This document shows positions 24,085-35,420 of a stretch of 64,000 bases of DNA, piece after piece. The first letter of the stretch is position 1. Every line of letters begins with the position of its first letter. Made by a program: the position numbers and the translations under genes. Location: NCBI GenBank assembly GCA_002778095.1, contig PCDL01000016.1, positions 1,860,001 to 1,924,000 of the forward strand. The letters are read 5' to 3'. The notes beneath the pieces are model-generated. The model did not search any database. It was not told where the DNA came from and saw only the letters and a program-made list of their open reading frames with translations. The DNA is from Fragosphaeria purpurea. Its lineage: Eukaryota; Ascomycota; Sordariomycetes; Ophiostomatales; Ophiostomataceae.

Positions 24085-27000
24085 TCAAAAAGCAAAGTTC
24101 ATGTCCTGGAACAGATTGTCCACATCCTCCTGCGTCACGACATCCAGGTTCAAGTCCGCGTGCAGCATGTCCATGTCCAAATCCACACCGCCACCCGCGT
24201 CCACGCCCTTGCTTGCTTCTTCGCCAGTTGCGGCCGGTTGCGCCTGCTGCGCCTGCTGCGCTTGCTGCGCTTCCCCTGCGAGCTGGGCCCGCACCATGTC
24301 TTTGAACTTGTTCAACAGCACGCCGTCATCGGCCGACGTCCGGTCTGCGCGGCCGACGTCGAGGATCTCGCGCGCCTTAGCACGGAGCGTGTCGTCGTCC
24401 GGGAACGGCGCACCGTCCTCGAGCACCGCCGCGCGCACAAAGGCCGTCAGGCCGCTCTCGAGCTCGCGCGAGCAGAACACGGTGGCCGGCTTTTCGTAGC
24501 GCGTCGTAAACGACTGCAGGTACTTGTTCGCCGTATCAGGTGGTAGGTCGTACGGAATGCCGCACTGCTCGTCGCCGTCGTCCAGCTGCAGAGCGGCGAT
24601 CTTGCTTGTCTTGTCGCCGGTGCCGTTACCGTTACCGTTACCGATACCGTTGCCAATGTCGGTGTCGGTGCTCGTGCCGGTGCCGCCACCGTGGCCCAGT
24701 GCACCAGCGTCGGTCGGCAGGGCGAACGGCTCCAGGGGCGTCTTGGGGAAGCAGTAGGGTGGTGCAAAGCCGGAACCGCCCTGCGAAACGCTCCATGCCG
24801 CGTTGTTCATCGGTAGACCCGGGCCGGTATCGGCGGACAGAATGCCAGCGTCGCGCTTGAACCGGATGAGCCATTCCGCGTTGTCGGCGGCCGTTTGGTT
24901 CCACGGATCGTCACTAGATTGTTGAGTTAGCGATTGAGAAGAAAAGAAAGAAATTCTCCAAGACAACCAACAACACCAGGGAAAAAAGAAAAAAGGACAA
25001 AAGAAGGCGAAAAGCGTACTCATCATATAATATCCACCGCGCTTGGTGCTGGAGTTCCTCGTCGGTTGGTACGTGCGACGTGGGATTGTTTGGCGACATG
25101 GTCGCCGTAACAAACCGCGTCAGCTCCCGCGCCAACCGCCGGTAGCAGTTGGTGTCGTTGAGAAAGAAAGGCGACGGCCGGAGGAAGCCGGGACTGTGGC
25201 TGTTGTCGTCGCTCCCATTACTGTGGCTGTTGCTGCCGTTGCCGTTGCCGCTACCACTCCCGCTGCCACTGCCGCTGCCGTTTCGCGACCCGTTAGGCGA
25301 CGCCGCCATGTGCCGGCTTTTGAAAGACGCCAGCCATTCGGGGTCGTCGGCGGCGGTCTGATTCCAGCCGTCGTCCAGCTCGTATATGATGAGCCGGGCT
25401 TGCCGCTGCAGCGCAGCATCGTCCGGGGCCGGCTGACCCGCGTCCCAGCGCGCCCGCACAAAGTCGGCCAGCTCAGCCTCCAGGCGGCTGTGGTTGTGGA
25501 TGGTGGCGTCAATGTTGTTCGGGTCGTCGAGCGGCCGCCGCGCTTCGTCGGCGATGGCGTCGGACCGCGGCAGATGGGCCCGTTGGCGGAACGGCGCGAG
25601 CCACGCCGTGGACCCCCGGATTTGGCGCAGCAAGAAATCGAGCACATCGTTTTCTAGCTTTGCACGGTTCCCGGCGGAGTTGCCGAGATCGTTCTGCATC
25701 CGGGTCTGCGCCTGGCGGACGAGGCGGCAGGCCGTCGCCTGCAGCTCGGTGTCCATGGCGGTTAGCCCCAGCTGCGCGCGGCTGTGCACAAACTCGTGCA
25801 GCCCGGCCTCGAGCGGGCACGCGTCGAAGATGGTTTCTTTGCCGTTGATGCGCATGGCGGCCATGCGGCTCTCGGCCTGCGTCCGAATGGGACTCAGACG
25901 CGCCTGCTGCGCACAGGCCTCGTTGGTGAACAGGAGGTCGCGCAGCCACGAGGGACTGGACGCGCTCTTGTTCAGCGCCGCCACCTCGGCCGCAAAGACG
26001 ATGCGGCAGGCTTCGACCAAAATCTGCGACTCGGAGCACGTCTCTTGCTTCTCGTGTTGGTTTTGCAGCCAGTACGACAGCTCGCCCTGGAGCAGCTCGA
26101 ACGCGTTGCGTGGGCTGCCGGGCGACCGGGACGTGGCGCTGAACGGCAGCGGGGAATTGCGCTCGAACTGGATCAGGTACGGCGGGATGGAGTTCTCGAC
26201 CATGTCTAGCACGGGCTTGTCAAAACCCCAGTCACCCTTCCAGTCGGCCATGGTGCGACCGGTCTTGAAGTGGTCGGCCAAATGGTCGATGCGAAAGGTC
26301 CAGGTGTCCATGACGATGCCGCAGAAACCACACCGCGAGCGGATCTCTGGAGTGGCGACCTTCCACTGGTCCATGGACCAGTGGACGAACTTGACATCGT
26401 GCACGAGTTTGAGGTGCTGGCGTAGGTGGTCTTTGCGGTAAAAGGTACGGTCGCCCAAGCTGCGCTCTTGGCAGGCCGAAAAATTGTGCGACTCGATGTG
26501 GGCGGCATCGGGGTCCGGCGTGTTGCAGAAGACGCAGCAGGGCTGCTTGGTGTCCGGGTGCACCGCGACGGCGCCGTGCGGCGCGCACACCCAGCGCTCC
26601 AGGGACAAGTGCAACGACTTTTCGTGCCGTTGCCAGTCGTGCTTCGTCTTGAACGCCTCCGTGCAAAACGTACACTGGTAGGTCTTCCACGGTGCAACCA
26701 GGGGCGTCGGCCCCATTCTGCCCCGGGCATCGCCGCCACCCGACCGCTTGAGCGCATCCACGGCGCCGGCTTCCTGTTCCAGTGTTCCGGCCCCAGCTCC
26801 CGCGCCGGCATCCCCGATTCCGATGCCGGAATGCGCCGCCGAGCGCCGCCGCCGCCTTCGCCGCCGCCCGCGGCCCAGCGAGCTGAAGGTCGAGCCAAAG
26901 GAGCCCCGGGAGGCGTGGGAAAAGGCCGACGCGAACGAGTTCGTCCCGCTGGACTGCGATGTGCCCACGCTGCTCGCCGACGAGCCGTTGAACAGCGAGC

Positions 27001-28351
27001 GCCCCGACCCGTCGTCGGTGAAGTTGTAACTGAAGGGGCTGTTGAGGCCCGACGAGACGGCCGAGCTGGACGAGGTAATGGCCCGGGCAATATCCGTGAC
27101 GGAGGCCGGTTCGTTTTCGGGCGGGGAGTCCGCCCAACGCTGCAGCAGAATGTTTTCGTAGTGTGGCTGCTGCGGCCGCCGGTCAAAGGGCGACGGCGTG
27201 CCACTGCGCCGCGGCTGCGGAATGTCGATGGCTCCCGCCGCCGGGGCGCCGGGGCCGCCGGGACCGCTGCCGGCGGCGGCATAGCTGCTGCGCACATGAG
27301 GCGACGTGGACCGTGTCGTCGGAATCTTGCCGCGGCGCCGGGCGTTGGCGAGCCAGTTGGAAATCTGCACCTTGTTGAGCCCCGTCAGGCGCTGCAGCGC
27401 CTCCTTCTCGTCTTCGGTGGGATACGGGTGGCGGCTGTGGGTGGATACCCAGTTTTTGAGGATGCGCACGGACTCCCGCGAGAAGCGGGCGCCGAGCTTT
27501 GGCTGCGGTGCCGCGAAGGGCGGCTTCGGGCTGGCGCCGCGGCCGACCAGGTCCGGCAGAAGGTCGTCCACGGGAACAACGGACGCACCGCCAACATTGG
27601 GCGCAAAGGCGAGCCGGCCCACGCCGTCCGTGGCGTCCTCGTCGTGGGGGATGGGGTCCGGGTGGTCACCGAGCGTGGGCCACGGGTTGGGGGGGAACGA
27701 GATGGCGGTGGGAAGGGGGCCGCCGGATGCAAGGCCGAAGCTGCACTCGCACCGAAGGGCAACGCAACTCGTGCAGTAGCCCTTGTAGCTACCTTCCTGG
27801 ATGGTCTTGCACTGGTAGCCGCCCTGCTTGCAGTGCGCACACGGCTCGTTGGGCACGCCGAGCAGGCCGCCCACCGTGTACGGCTCAGGATGCTCCTCAC
27901 GGTGGTCTTGGGGCAGAGAAAAGCCGCCGCCGCTGCCGTCGATATCATCACCGCCACCAAAACTAGTAAGGTCGACAGCGGTTACAGTTGCCGATGCTGC
28001 TGCTGCTGTGATGGCGTCCATGCGAGGCGAGACCACGCCCGTGGCGTGGATGCTACCCGGCAGCAGGCCGTTGTTTTGCTCGTAGTGCTCGAGCGCCCAA
28101 AAGGACCAGTCGTCGACGTCGGTGTTCTCAAACATGAGGGCTTCCCTCTCGTCAATCCGCGGCGAGACGAGGAGATGCCCCGTGTCCAGGGCCTGGTCAG
28201 GGAGGACAGGAGGAAGAGCGTCACCAGCCTTCATGACACCCAGGCCCTCGTCGGCACCACCCATCGAAGCGTCCGCAGCCGACAGGTCCCAGTTGATAAA
28301 CTCGTCCATGGCGTCCAAATCAGAGGGGCTCTCCTCGGGGATGACGGGCAT
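24085..28351 (-). CDS. TALE homeobox / C2H2 zinc-finger transcription factor with C-terminal HTH-like repeats
   Basis: Two exons, 28351-25020 and 24913-24085 (branch GCTAAC in the 106-bp intron), give 1,386 residues. Residues about 167-203 hold a cysteine cluster (CAHC, QCKT, CTSC, CEC) resembling a degenerate zinc-cluster motif. A KN/TALE homeodomain lies at about 286-342; recognition helix 3 reads VQISNWLANARRRGK. C2H2 finger CTFC...HEKSLH lies at about 557-580, with two further C/H-rich finger-like units near 603-625 and 667-690. From about 750 to the end, five units of roughly 60 residues repeat a pattern LExxLxxFV ... PxDxxLxxxAR ... EWLxxFKxRH, which I compare with CENP-B-type HTH domains. 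Units 3 and 4 share WNQTAAD. Gly/Asn/Ser runs separate units. The protein is surely a nuclear regulator; its targets are unknown. Confidence 0.88.
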
Positions 28352-31300
28352 GCCGTCACCGGAAGGGCGCGCTCAGTTCAGGGGAAAGAGAGGAAGAGAG
28401 GGCGTGTGCAGCACACAGGAGAAAGCCGCGGTTATGCTGCAACTGACGCACCGATGACAAACAAGGGCGTCCTTTTGACAAGCAGAGGCTAAAGCCAGCA
28501 AAGAAAAATATAAAAAGGAAGGGAAAAAGAGAGAAATCGCTGTAGATTGGCCGCCAAAAGGGCGTAGTACGTCCCCTGCTTTGGGGAAGCCTTGTCCCCT
28601 GTGTCTCTGAAATGGATGTTACAAATCGAAGACCAGATGGAAGCGAAAAGGAAGAAGATAAGACGAGGATGAAAAAAGGGAGTGAAAGAACAAGGAAAAA
28701 GAGGAAATATAGGCTGGAAAAGAAAGTCGATATACGCTTTTACAAGTTTCGGTCTCTCTCTCTCTTTCTCTCCCTCTCTCTACGAAGCGGTCGAGGAAGG
28801 CTTAACGCAGCCTCTTTGCTCTTGCCTAGTTTTACTACGAGTCGTGCTTGCACAAAGACTACTAATGCGACCGAAGAGCGAACGGAAAGAGCAAGAAGCG
28901 ATGGGCCAGAAGTGGTGTGCATGCGAGTGGGGCTTCTGTGCGGGAGGTTGTCAAACGAAGGGCGCGGCGACCCACGCTCTTGCCGACTTGACAACTCCGC
29001 AATCCGGCCGTGCGTGCGAATACGCCGACGCGGACTGTGTAGACAGGGCGTGGCTGTGGCTGCCAACACAGTGGCACAGTGTTGCCGCGCCTGGAGTAAA
29101 GGAAGGCGCTTTGCTTGATGACTTCCCTTTTTGTGGGGAAGGTAGGAGAAAAGTTCAATACCGGTTCGTCTGTTCCTTCTTCTTTCGTCAGTACGGTTGA
29201 TACGAGATGTTTTGCTGGGTTGCTGTTATTCATACAAAGTAATAATCCGCAGCGCAGCCTTTCTTTATAGTGAACAGCCGTCCTCCTCAGGGGACGCAAC
29301 TGCTGAAATCCACCGTCCCGACGTTCACTCTAACAAGTAGCCGCGGCTTTATTCGTCACGTTTTTGTCCAACGCGTGACAGCCTGCCCTTGTTGGGACAG
29401 CCTGTCCGGCTGAGAAACAGGCCGTCTGACAACACGCCCAACAGCCTTGCGGTTCTTTTCTTTGTGGGCATGCAGGATGCCATGCTTGTTGCCTGCAAGG
29501 ACGAGAACGTCTGAAAAGGGCCGCAACCAACGGGCGAACGAACCTGTTCTGGATGGTCCGAGACGCCGCCGATCGGACGGTATTCTCCGCGTCTTCTATA
29601 CATTTTTTTTTTCTTTCTTGGTACTGGTGGTCCGAAGCCGCTGCCGTCTTCTGAACCATTTGCACGTTTTCTTTTTGTGATCCAACGCACACACACGCCC
29701 GTGATGCTCGTGTGCCTTTCTTCCCGTGCTCGGATAGCATCGGTTGTTCCCCTTCTCGAGTGTCCGTGATTGCGTTGTTCTGCCCTTATATTCGTGGAGG
29801 ATGTGCCTTCTTTGATTGCCGCGGTAGGCGACCGACCCAAGACGGTGCACGGTTGTCGTAGCCGTGCCTGTTCGTATGTCGGATTGCTTGGTGATTCGTG
29901 AATGCTTTGCAAAACCAAACACGTGGTCTTTCTATGCCACGCTTTTCTTGGTCGAAGACGGGGAGTGAGTTTGAGAGGCTGAAAGCCGCCAGGAAACGTA
30001 ACCGGACAGAACCGTTGTCTCGCCGTCCTCGAGTTTTGCTTCCGGCAACTAAGATATCTATCGTCCTCTAGAAAGAACAAATCGTTGTTGCGTAACGAAA
30101 TAGTGGTAACGGCTGGCACAAGAAGATGCATCGGCGAACTTGCGATTGCGTCAAGAGCTTGGAATATATTAAAAAAGGTAAAAGCCATGAGCCGATGAAA
30201 GGTGGACTAGGCACATACATTTCTGTACAAGTAAGAACGGGGACAAGCTTTGATTTCTTAAAGTAGGAAATATACTTCACGATGTCAAGCTGCACAGGAA
30301 CAGCGGCCGTACTTTAAAGTGTATCTCATTGTGGACGACCACTTCCTTGCTTCTTTATTTGTCCTGGTTTTTCTAGCACATATTCGGATAACTATAGCAC
30401 ATTTATTTGAAAACAAACGCCGTTTTCACCAGAGTACCAATGTGAGGACGTCATCTGCTATGGGCCTTGTTGTATTTTGGACGAAGACGATACATAACAT
30501 ATACATTAGACTACATTTTGATTTGCAACGCAAGAGTACACGAGCATTGACGGGAGACACCAAGGTCCAAGAACCATCAGACCCAACAATGTGGCCAGGT
30601 GTCTTACTTCTTCTGTTCTCTACGAGACGGGCATCCCGTGCTTATTGCCCGTATCCGCTTTGTTAACAAGAATGCTTGGCACCGTTGGACGTACTGTGGG
30701 ACGATGGGTGTTGTCTTTCATCTTTCTAAAGAAAACGACTGGATTGTTCTCTGATATTTGACCATGCAGATCCAGGTACCTGGACCCATACGTAAAAGCC
30801 TGTACCGCCTGACGGACATAAAGGAGGGGGGCCTATATCGACAAGGCTGTGGTCAACGGGTGGGACGGGCAACTCATAGTCAAATGAGATGCAAATTGGC
30901 AAGGGGAGACCCGAGAAACGAGAAACGTTCCGAATGGAAGCTGGAGACGCGGACAGTTTTGGGGTGGATTGGGCGGGGAAAACGGCACACGGACCGCAGG
31001 ACGGCAAAGGAAAAGGGGGGGGGGGGAGGTGTGTTGCGTTTGGTCGTGTGTGACGTAGTTGAAGCCGGAAACCAAACACAGCAAACCAGAACAGCAGCTT
31101 CCCTGGCTCGTGATGATGGACAGGCTCGGGGCGTATCAACTCGTTTTTGTGTTTGATCTCTTTAGTCTCCGGTCGTCGAACGGCAACCGCCGCCGGTGGC
31201 TACCGTGTCTCCGGACCCACCAAACACTGTGGCTTGTTCGCGCCTTCCTCGCAACAGGTGGGGAAACGAAAGACCAACAGAAAGAAAGAACAATGGACAC

Positions 31301-32267
31301 AACAGCGCCGAACGCCGCCCATATCCTTTACGAGCTACGTGATTCGTACCCGTCTTACAGCAACAGACAGCCTTTAAGGTTCTGAGCGTTCGCTGACCCC
31401 TCCAATCCCAACCCCGATGGATCGTCCCCTCCCCCCCCCTAAGAAGGCCCTGCACTAGATCGAATTGGGCCCTTTTTGTGCCTTCAAAAAATCTCTCCCT
31501 CCCTTTCCCACACCGACAACCGTCGTGATCGTTGTTTCTTTGCTGCTGTGCTGCTTTGCCTTTTTTACTTGACTTTACGGGTATTTCTACGAGTCCTTCG
31601 CTATACGAGTCGTTTTGTCACGAGAGACGGCCCGATTCGACCAGCGGGCGCACGGGGACGAGCGAGGCGAGTTGGCAGAAGAAAGCGAGAGAGAGAGAAA
31701 CAGAGAGAGAGAGAGAAACAGAGGAAGTGAGAGAAAGAGAGAGAGAACACTTTTACCGGCGAGAAAACGGGACGCCAAGTTTGTTGACGAATCGGACCGC
31801 GTCTTTTGGGTTTTTTGGTGTTCAATTGGTGTTGATTTGAGTGAGTATTGTTGCCCTTCTTTCTGTTGTTTTTTTTTTTTTTTTGTGGCGGACGAGGACG
31901 GCCGGCGTGATTGCCTTGATCGACGTATTGGCGATGTGTCGTTTCTTTCTGTTGCCGTCTGCTTTCCATTGGTCGTCTCCAAGCGGCAAGGCGCAGGCAG
32001 GCCGTCCGGGCCCGTTTCGGGATGCCGGGCGTGGCCCGGCAGAAACTGGGCTTCGGGACTCCGGCCGAGCTCGGATCCGGACGACATAGCTTCTTGCGTT
32101 GCCGATTTGGGGTTGGTTCGGGACCGTGGTCAACGTTATTTGATTATGTTGTGCTGTCTGTTTGTCGTTCTTGTCTTACTTCTTTCGTTGGTTTGCCCCC
32201 GAACTGACCCTTCTTCCAGGCGGCCTAGTTTTCGCATCCCCTTCGTCGCCCGACACCCGCCGCCACG
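28352..32267. other. Long divergent intergenic region (3.9 kb)
   Basis: Spacer between the homeobox gene (-) and MTHFR (+). Contents seen: CT-rich tract about 28750-28790, G12 at 31015-31026, C9 at 31431-31439, and a GA repeat at 31681-31747. The MTHFR leader probably starts after about 31450. A donor-like GAGTGAGTAT near 31839 and a CTTCCAG acceptor ending at 32219 could bound a leader intron of about 380 bp. No coding region or tRNA is supported. Confidence 0.6.
31681..31747. repeat. GA-rich microsatellite
   Basis: Imperfect (GA)n tract with interspersed AAACA and AAGT interruptions, about 520 bp upstream of the MTHFR start codon. Confidence 0.85.
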
Positions 32268-34297
32268 ATGCACGTCCGGGACATGGTCGCCGAGGCCGAG
32301 CGGAACGGCCGGCCGTCCTTTTCGTTCGAGTACTTCCCGCCCAAGACCGCCCAGGGCGTCCAGAACCTGTACGAGCGCATGGAGCGCATGCACCTCTTTG
32401 GCCCCAAGTTCATCGACATCACCTGGGGCGCCGGCGGCCGCGTCGCCCAGCTGACCGCTGAGATGGTGACCCAGGCCCAGACCTACTTCGGCCTCGAGAC
32501 CTGCATGCACCTGACCTGCACCGACATGGGCGTGGCCGCCGTCGACGATGCCCTGCGCCGCGCCTACCAGGCCGGCTGCACCAACATCCTGGCCCTGCGC
32601 GGCGACCCGCCCCGGGACAAGGACACGTGGGAGGCCGTCGACGGCGGCTTCCGCTACGCCAAGGACCTCGTCGCGCACATCCGCCAGACGTACGGCGACC
32701 ACTTTGACATTGGCGTCGCCGGCTACCCCGAGGGCAGCGACGACAACCGCGACGAGGACGCGCTGCTGGACCACCTCAAGCAGAAGGTGGACGCCGGCGC
32801 CACCTTCATCGTCACGCAGATGTTCTACGACGTGGACAACTTTTTGCGGTGGCTGGGCCGCGTGCGCGAGCGCGGCATCACGGCGCCCGTGCTGCCGGGC
32901 ATCATGCCCATTGCCACGTACGCGAGCTTCGTGCGCCGCGTCCAGCACATGGGCTGCCACGTGCCGCCGGCCTGGCTCGCGGCCCTCGAGCCCGTCAAAA
33001 ACAACGACGACGCCGTGCGCGAGATCGGCAAGACGCTCGTCGCCGGCCTGTGCCGGCGCATCCTGGCCCACGGCGACGTCAAGCACCTGCATTTCTACAC
33101 CATGAACCTGGCGCAGGCGACGCGCATGGTGCTCGACGAGCTCGGCTGGCTGCCGACCGCCGACCGCCCGCGCCCGCCGCCCGCGCTGCCCTGGAAGCAG
33201 TCGCTGGGCCTGGGCCGCCGCGACGAGGACGTGCGGCCCATCTTCTGGCGCAACCGTGGCAAGTCGTACGTCGCCCGCACCGCCGACTGGGACGAGTTCC
33301 CCAACGGCCGCTGGGGCGACTCGCGCTCGCCCGCCTTTGGCGACCCGGGCAGCGCCTACGGCGTCGGCCTGCCCGGCACCAGCGCGCAGAACCGCGCCAA
33401 GTGGGGCGCGCCGCGCTCCGTCGCCGACGTTGCCACCCTCTTTGTGCGCTACCTGACGGGCGCGCTGCCGACGCTGCCCTGGAGCGACGCGCCCCTGACG
33501 CGCGAGGCCGACACCATCCAGGCGGACCTCGTCGCGCTGAGCCGCCGCGGCCTGCTGACGGTCAACTCGCAGCCGGCCGTCGACGGCGTGCCGTCGTCCG
33601 ACCCCGTGCACGGCTGGGGCCCGCCCAACGGCTACGTCTACCAGAAGGCGTACCTGGAGCTGCTGGTGCCGCCGGCGCTGTACGGCGCCGTGCGGGACCG
33701 CGTGCGCGCGCACCCGGACCTGACCTTCCACGCCGTGACCTGGACGGGCACACTGGAGACGAACGCGCCCACGGACGGGCCCAACGCCGTCACCTGGGGC
33801 GTGTTCCCGGGCAAGGAGATCGTGCAGCCGACCATTGTGGAGAGCATCAGCTTCCTGGCGTGGAAGGACGAGGCGTTCCAGCTGGGCGCGGACTGGGCGC
33901 GGTGCTACGAGCCGGGCAGCCCGAGCCGGGCCCTGATCCGCAAGATGATGGACGAGTGGCACATTGTGACGATTGGTGGGTTTTTTTTATTCTATTCCAT
34001 TTCCCTTGTCTCTCAATTTTGCTTCTCTACTCTAACAAATTTTCAGTCAACAACGACTTCCACAAACCGCGGACGATTTTTGAGGTGCTGGCTGGCTTGG
34101 AACTGGCCGACATCGACAAAGAGGTCGAGGGCAATCCCGAAGAGGCGGCGGCGGCGGCGGCAGCGGCAACAACAGCAACAGGGACGACGACGACGGCAGC
34201 GACGACCTCCGATGCGGTGGGAGCGGCAACAAAGCTGGCCGCAAAACCCGACTTGGCAAATAAGCCGCAAGAAGCGGCCGCCGCAGGAGCGGCATGA
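32268..34297 (+). CDS. met13: Methylenetetrahydrofolate reductase (Met13-type)
   Basis: Reduces 5,10-methylene-tetrahydrofolate to 5-methyl-tetrahydrofolate for methionine synthesis; uses FAD and NAD(P)H. Exons 32268-33975 and 34047-34297 (71-bp intron) give 652 residues. The N-terminal TIM barrel shows the catalytic-Glu strand FSFEYFPPKT (residues about 17-26), DITWGAGG, CMHLTCTDM and NILALRGDPPRD. This pattern is closer to yeast Met13 than Met12. After a linker, the eukaryotic regulatory domain follows (about 390-600), including WGVFPGKEIVQPT and SFLAWKDEAF. The second exon adds VNNDFHKPRTIFEVL, then an unusual Ala/Thr-rich tail of about 50 residues. In eukaryotes the C-terminal domain confers S-adenosylmethionine inhibition. 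The ATG context CACGATG is acceptable and fits the family start MHVRDMV. Confidence 0.94.
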
Positions 34298-35420
34298 AAA
34301 AAAGCCCAACTACAACCGTCTCGCTGTTCATCACATTAGCGACCTTTTCTCTTTTGTCTCCTTTTCTTGTCTGCTTCTCTTTTTGCGAAATGCAAGAACC
34401 CAGCGCGCCTTCAACATACGGAAAGACTTTTTAACACGTCTTTTTTTCTTTTCTTATTACTTTTTTTTCGCACATTCTATCATGGCATTGAGGCGCAGCA
34501 TCTGGGAGTTGGTTGGGGGTTTTTTTACCAATTTTTTTTTCACGAATCTGCTTGAGGTCTTTTTTTGGATCCCGTCCATTCTTGGATTAACACGGGGTTT
34601 CTTCTGGGTAAAGGCGGCACAAGGGCGAAAGACGGGACAAAAATGGGAAAAGAACATATTTCGGGCGTTGCCCCTTTTTCAACAAAAACGGGGACAACGA
34701 AAAAAGGGATTATACACACACAAACAACACGACACACACGACGGCGTCGCATAGCAATCCAAACGGAGGACGCCAAACAGGATGAATGAGACGAAACGAC
34801 CATGCTACCTACCGACGGTGCGCGATCCCACACACACGCGCATACGGAAAGCAAAAAAGGAGTTCCTTTTTTTTGGCGACGGTCAACGACCGCAAGAAAG
34901 AAACAAGGGAACAACAAAAGGGCCAGGATGATAACAAACGGGGCAAAACATAAAAAACCAAAATCAAAAATCTCAACGATACCCCCCCCATATAGACGAG
35001 TAGAAGGAAAGGGGGAGAGAAGGAGACGCAATGGAAAAAAACGTCCCGTGTAGAAATAAAAAATCAACTTTTTATTTGAAAGAGAGAGCATTCTTTTCTT
35101 TCTTTCTTTCTGGCATTGCGTGCGCCTATAACCCGCGAGATGATTCGCTTTTTTAAAGGGGGAGACAAATCAACATTGCCACCCCGTCACGATCTGTGGT
35201 CGTGCTCCCTTTTTCGTTTCTTTTCTGATCCTGTATTTTGCAAACGCCCGCACATGCACCTGTCCGTGGACGGAGACAAATGAAAAAGAAGAACGACGCA
35301 TATGATGCCCTCCCTAAGAGAGGGCACGCTCCCCTTTTTGTGTATATAAACGCCGTCCCGTCTCCCGACAAAGAATCGAGCAAATGAAAAAAAAAAGAAA
35401 AAAAAGGAAAAAAAAAACAT
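34298..35420. other. Convergent spacer MTHFR / RBM26-like
   Basis: About 1.1 kb between converging genes, T-rich near the MTHFR end, with a TTTC microsatellite at about 35091-35110. It presumably holds both 3' UTRs. No gene is seen. Confidence 0.65.

Noticed and set aside
26426..28492. 688-codon open frame on the + strand
   Set aside because: It lies antisense to the homeobox factor and its translation has no family resemblance. High GC at codon third positions removes stops from the opposite strand.
31611..31650. tRNA B-box-like GATTCGACC
   Set aside because: No matching A box or cloverleaf could be built around it.
32136..33962. 608-codon open frame on the - strand
   Set aside because: Antisense shadow of MTHFR; the composition (Arg, Val, Gly, Ala, His) is typical of such shadows.
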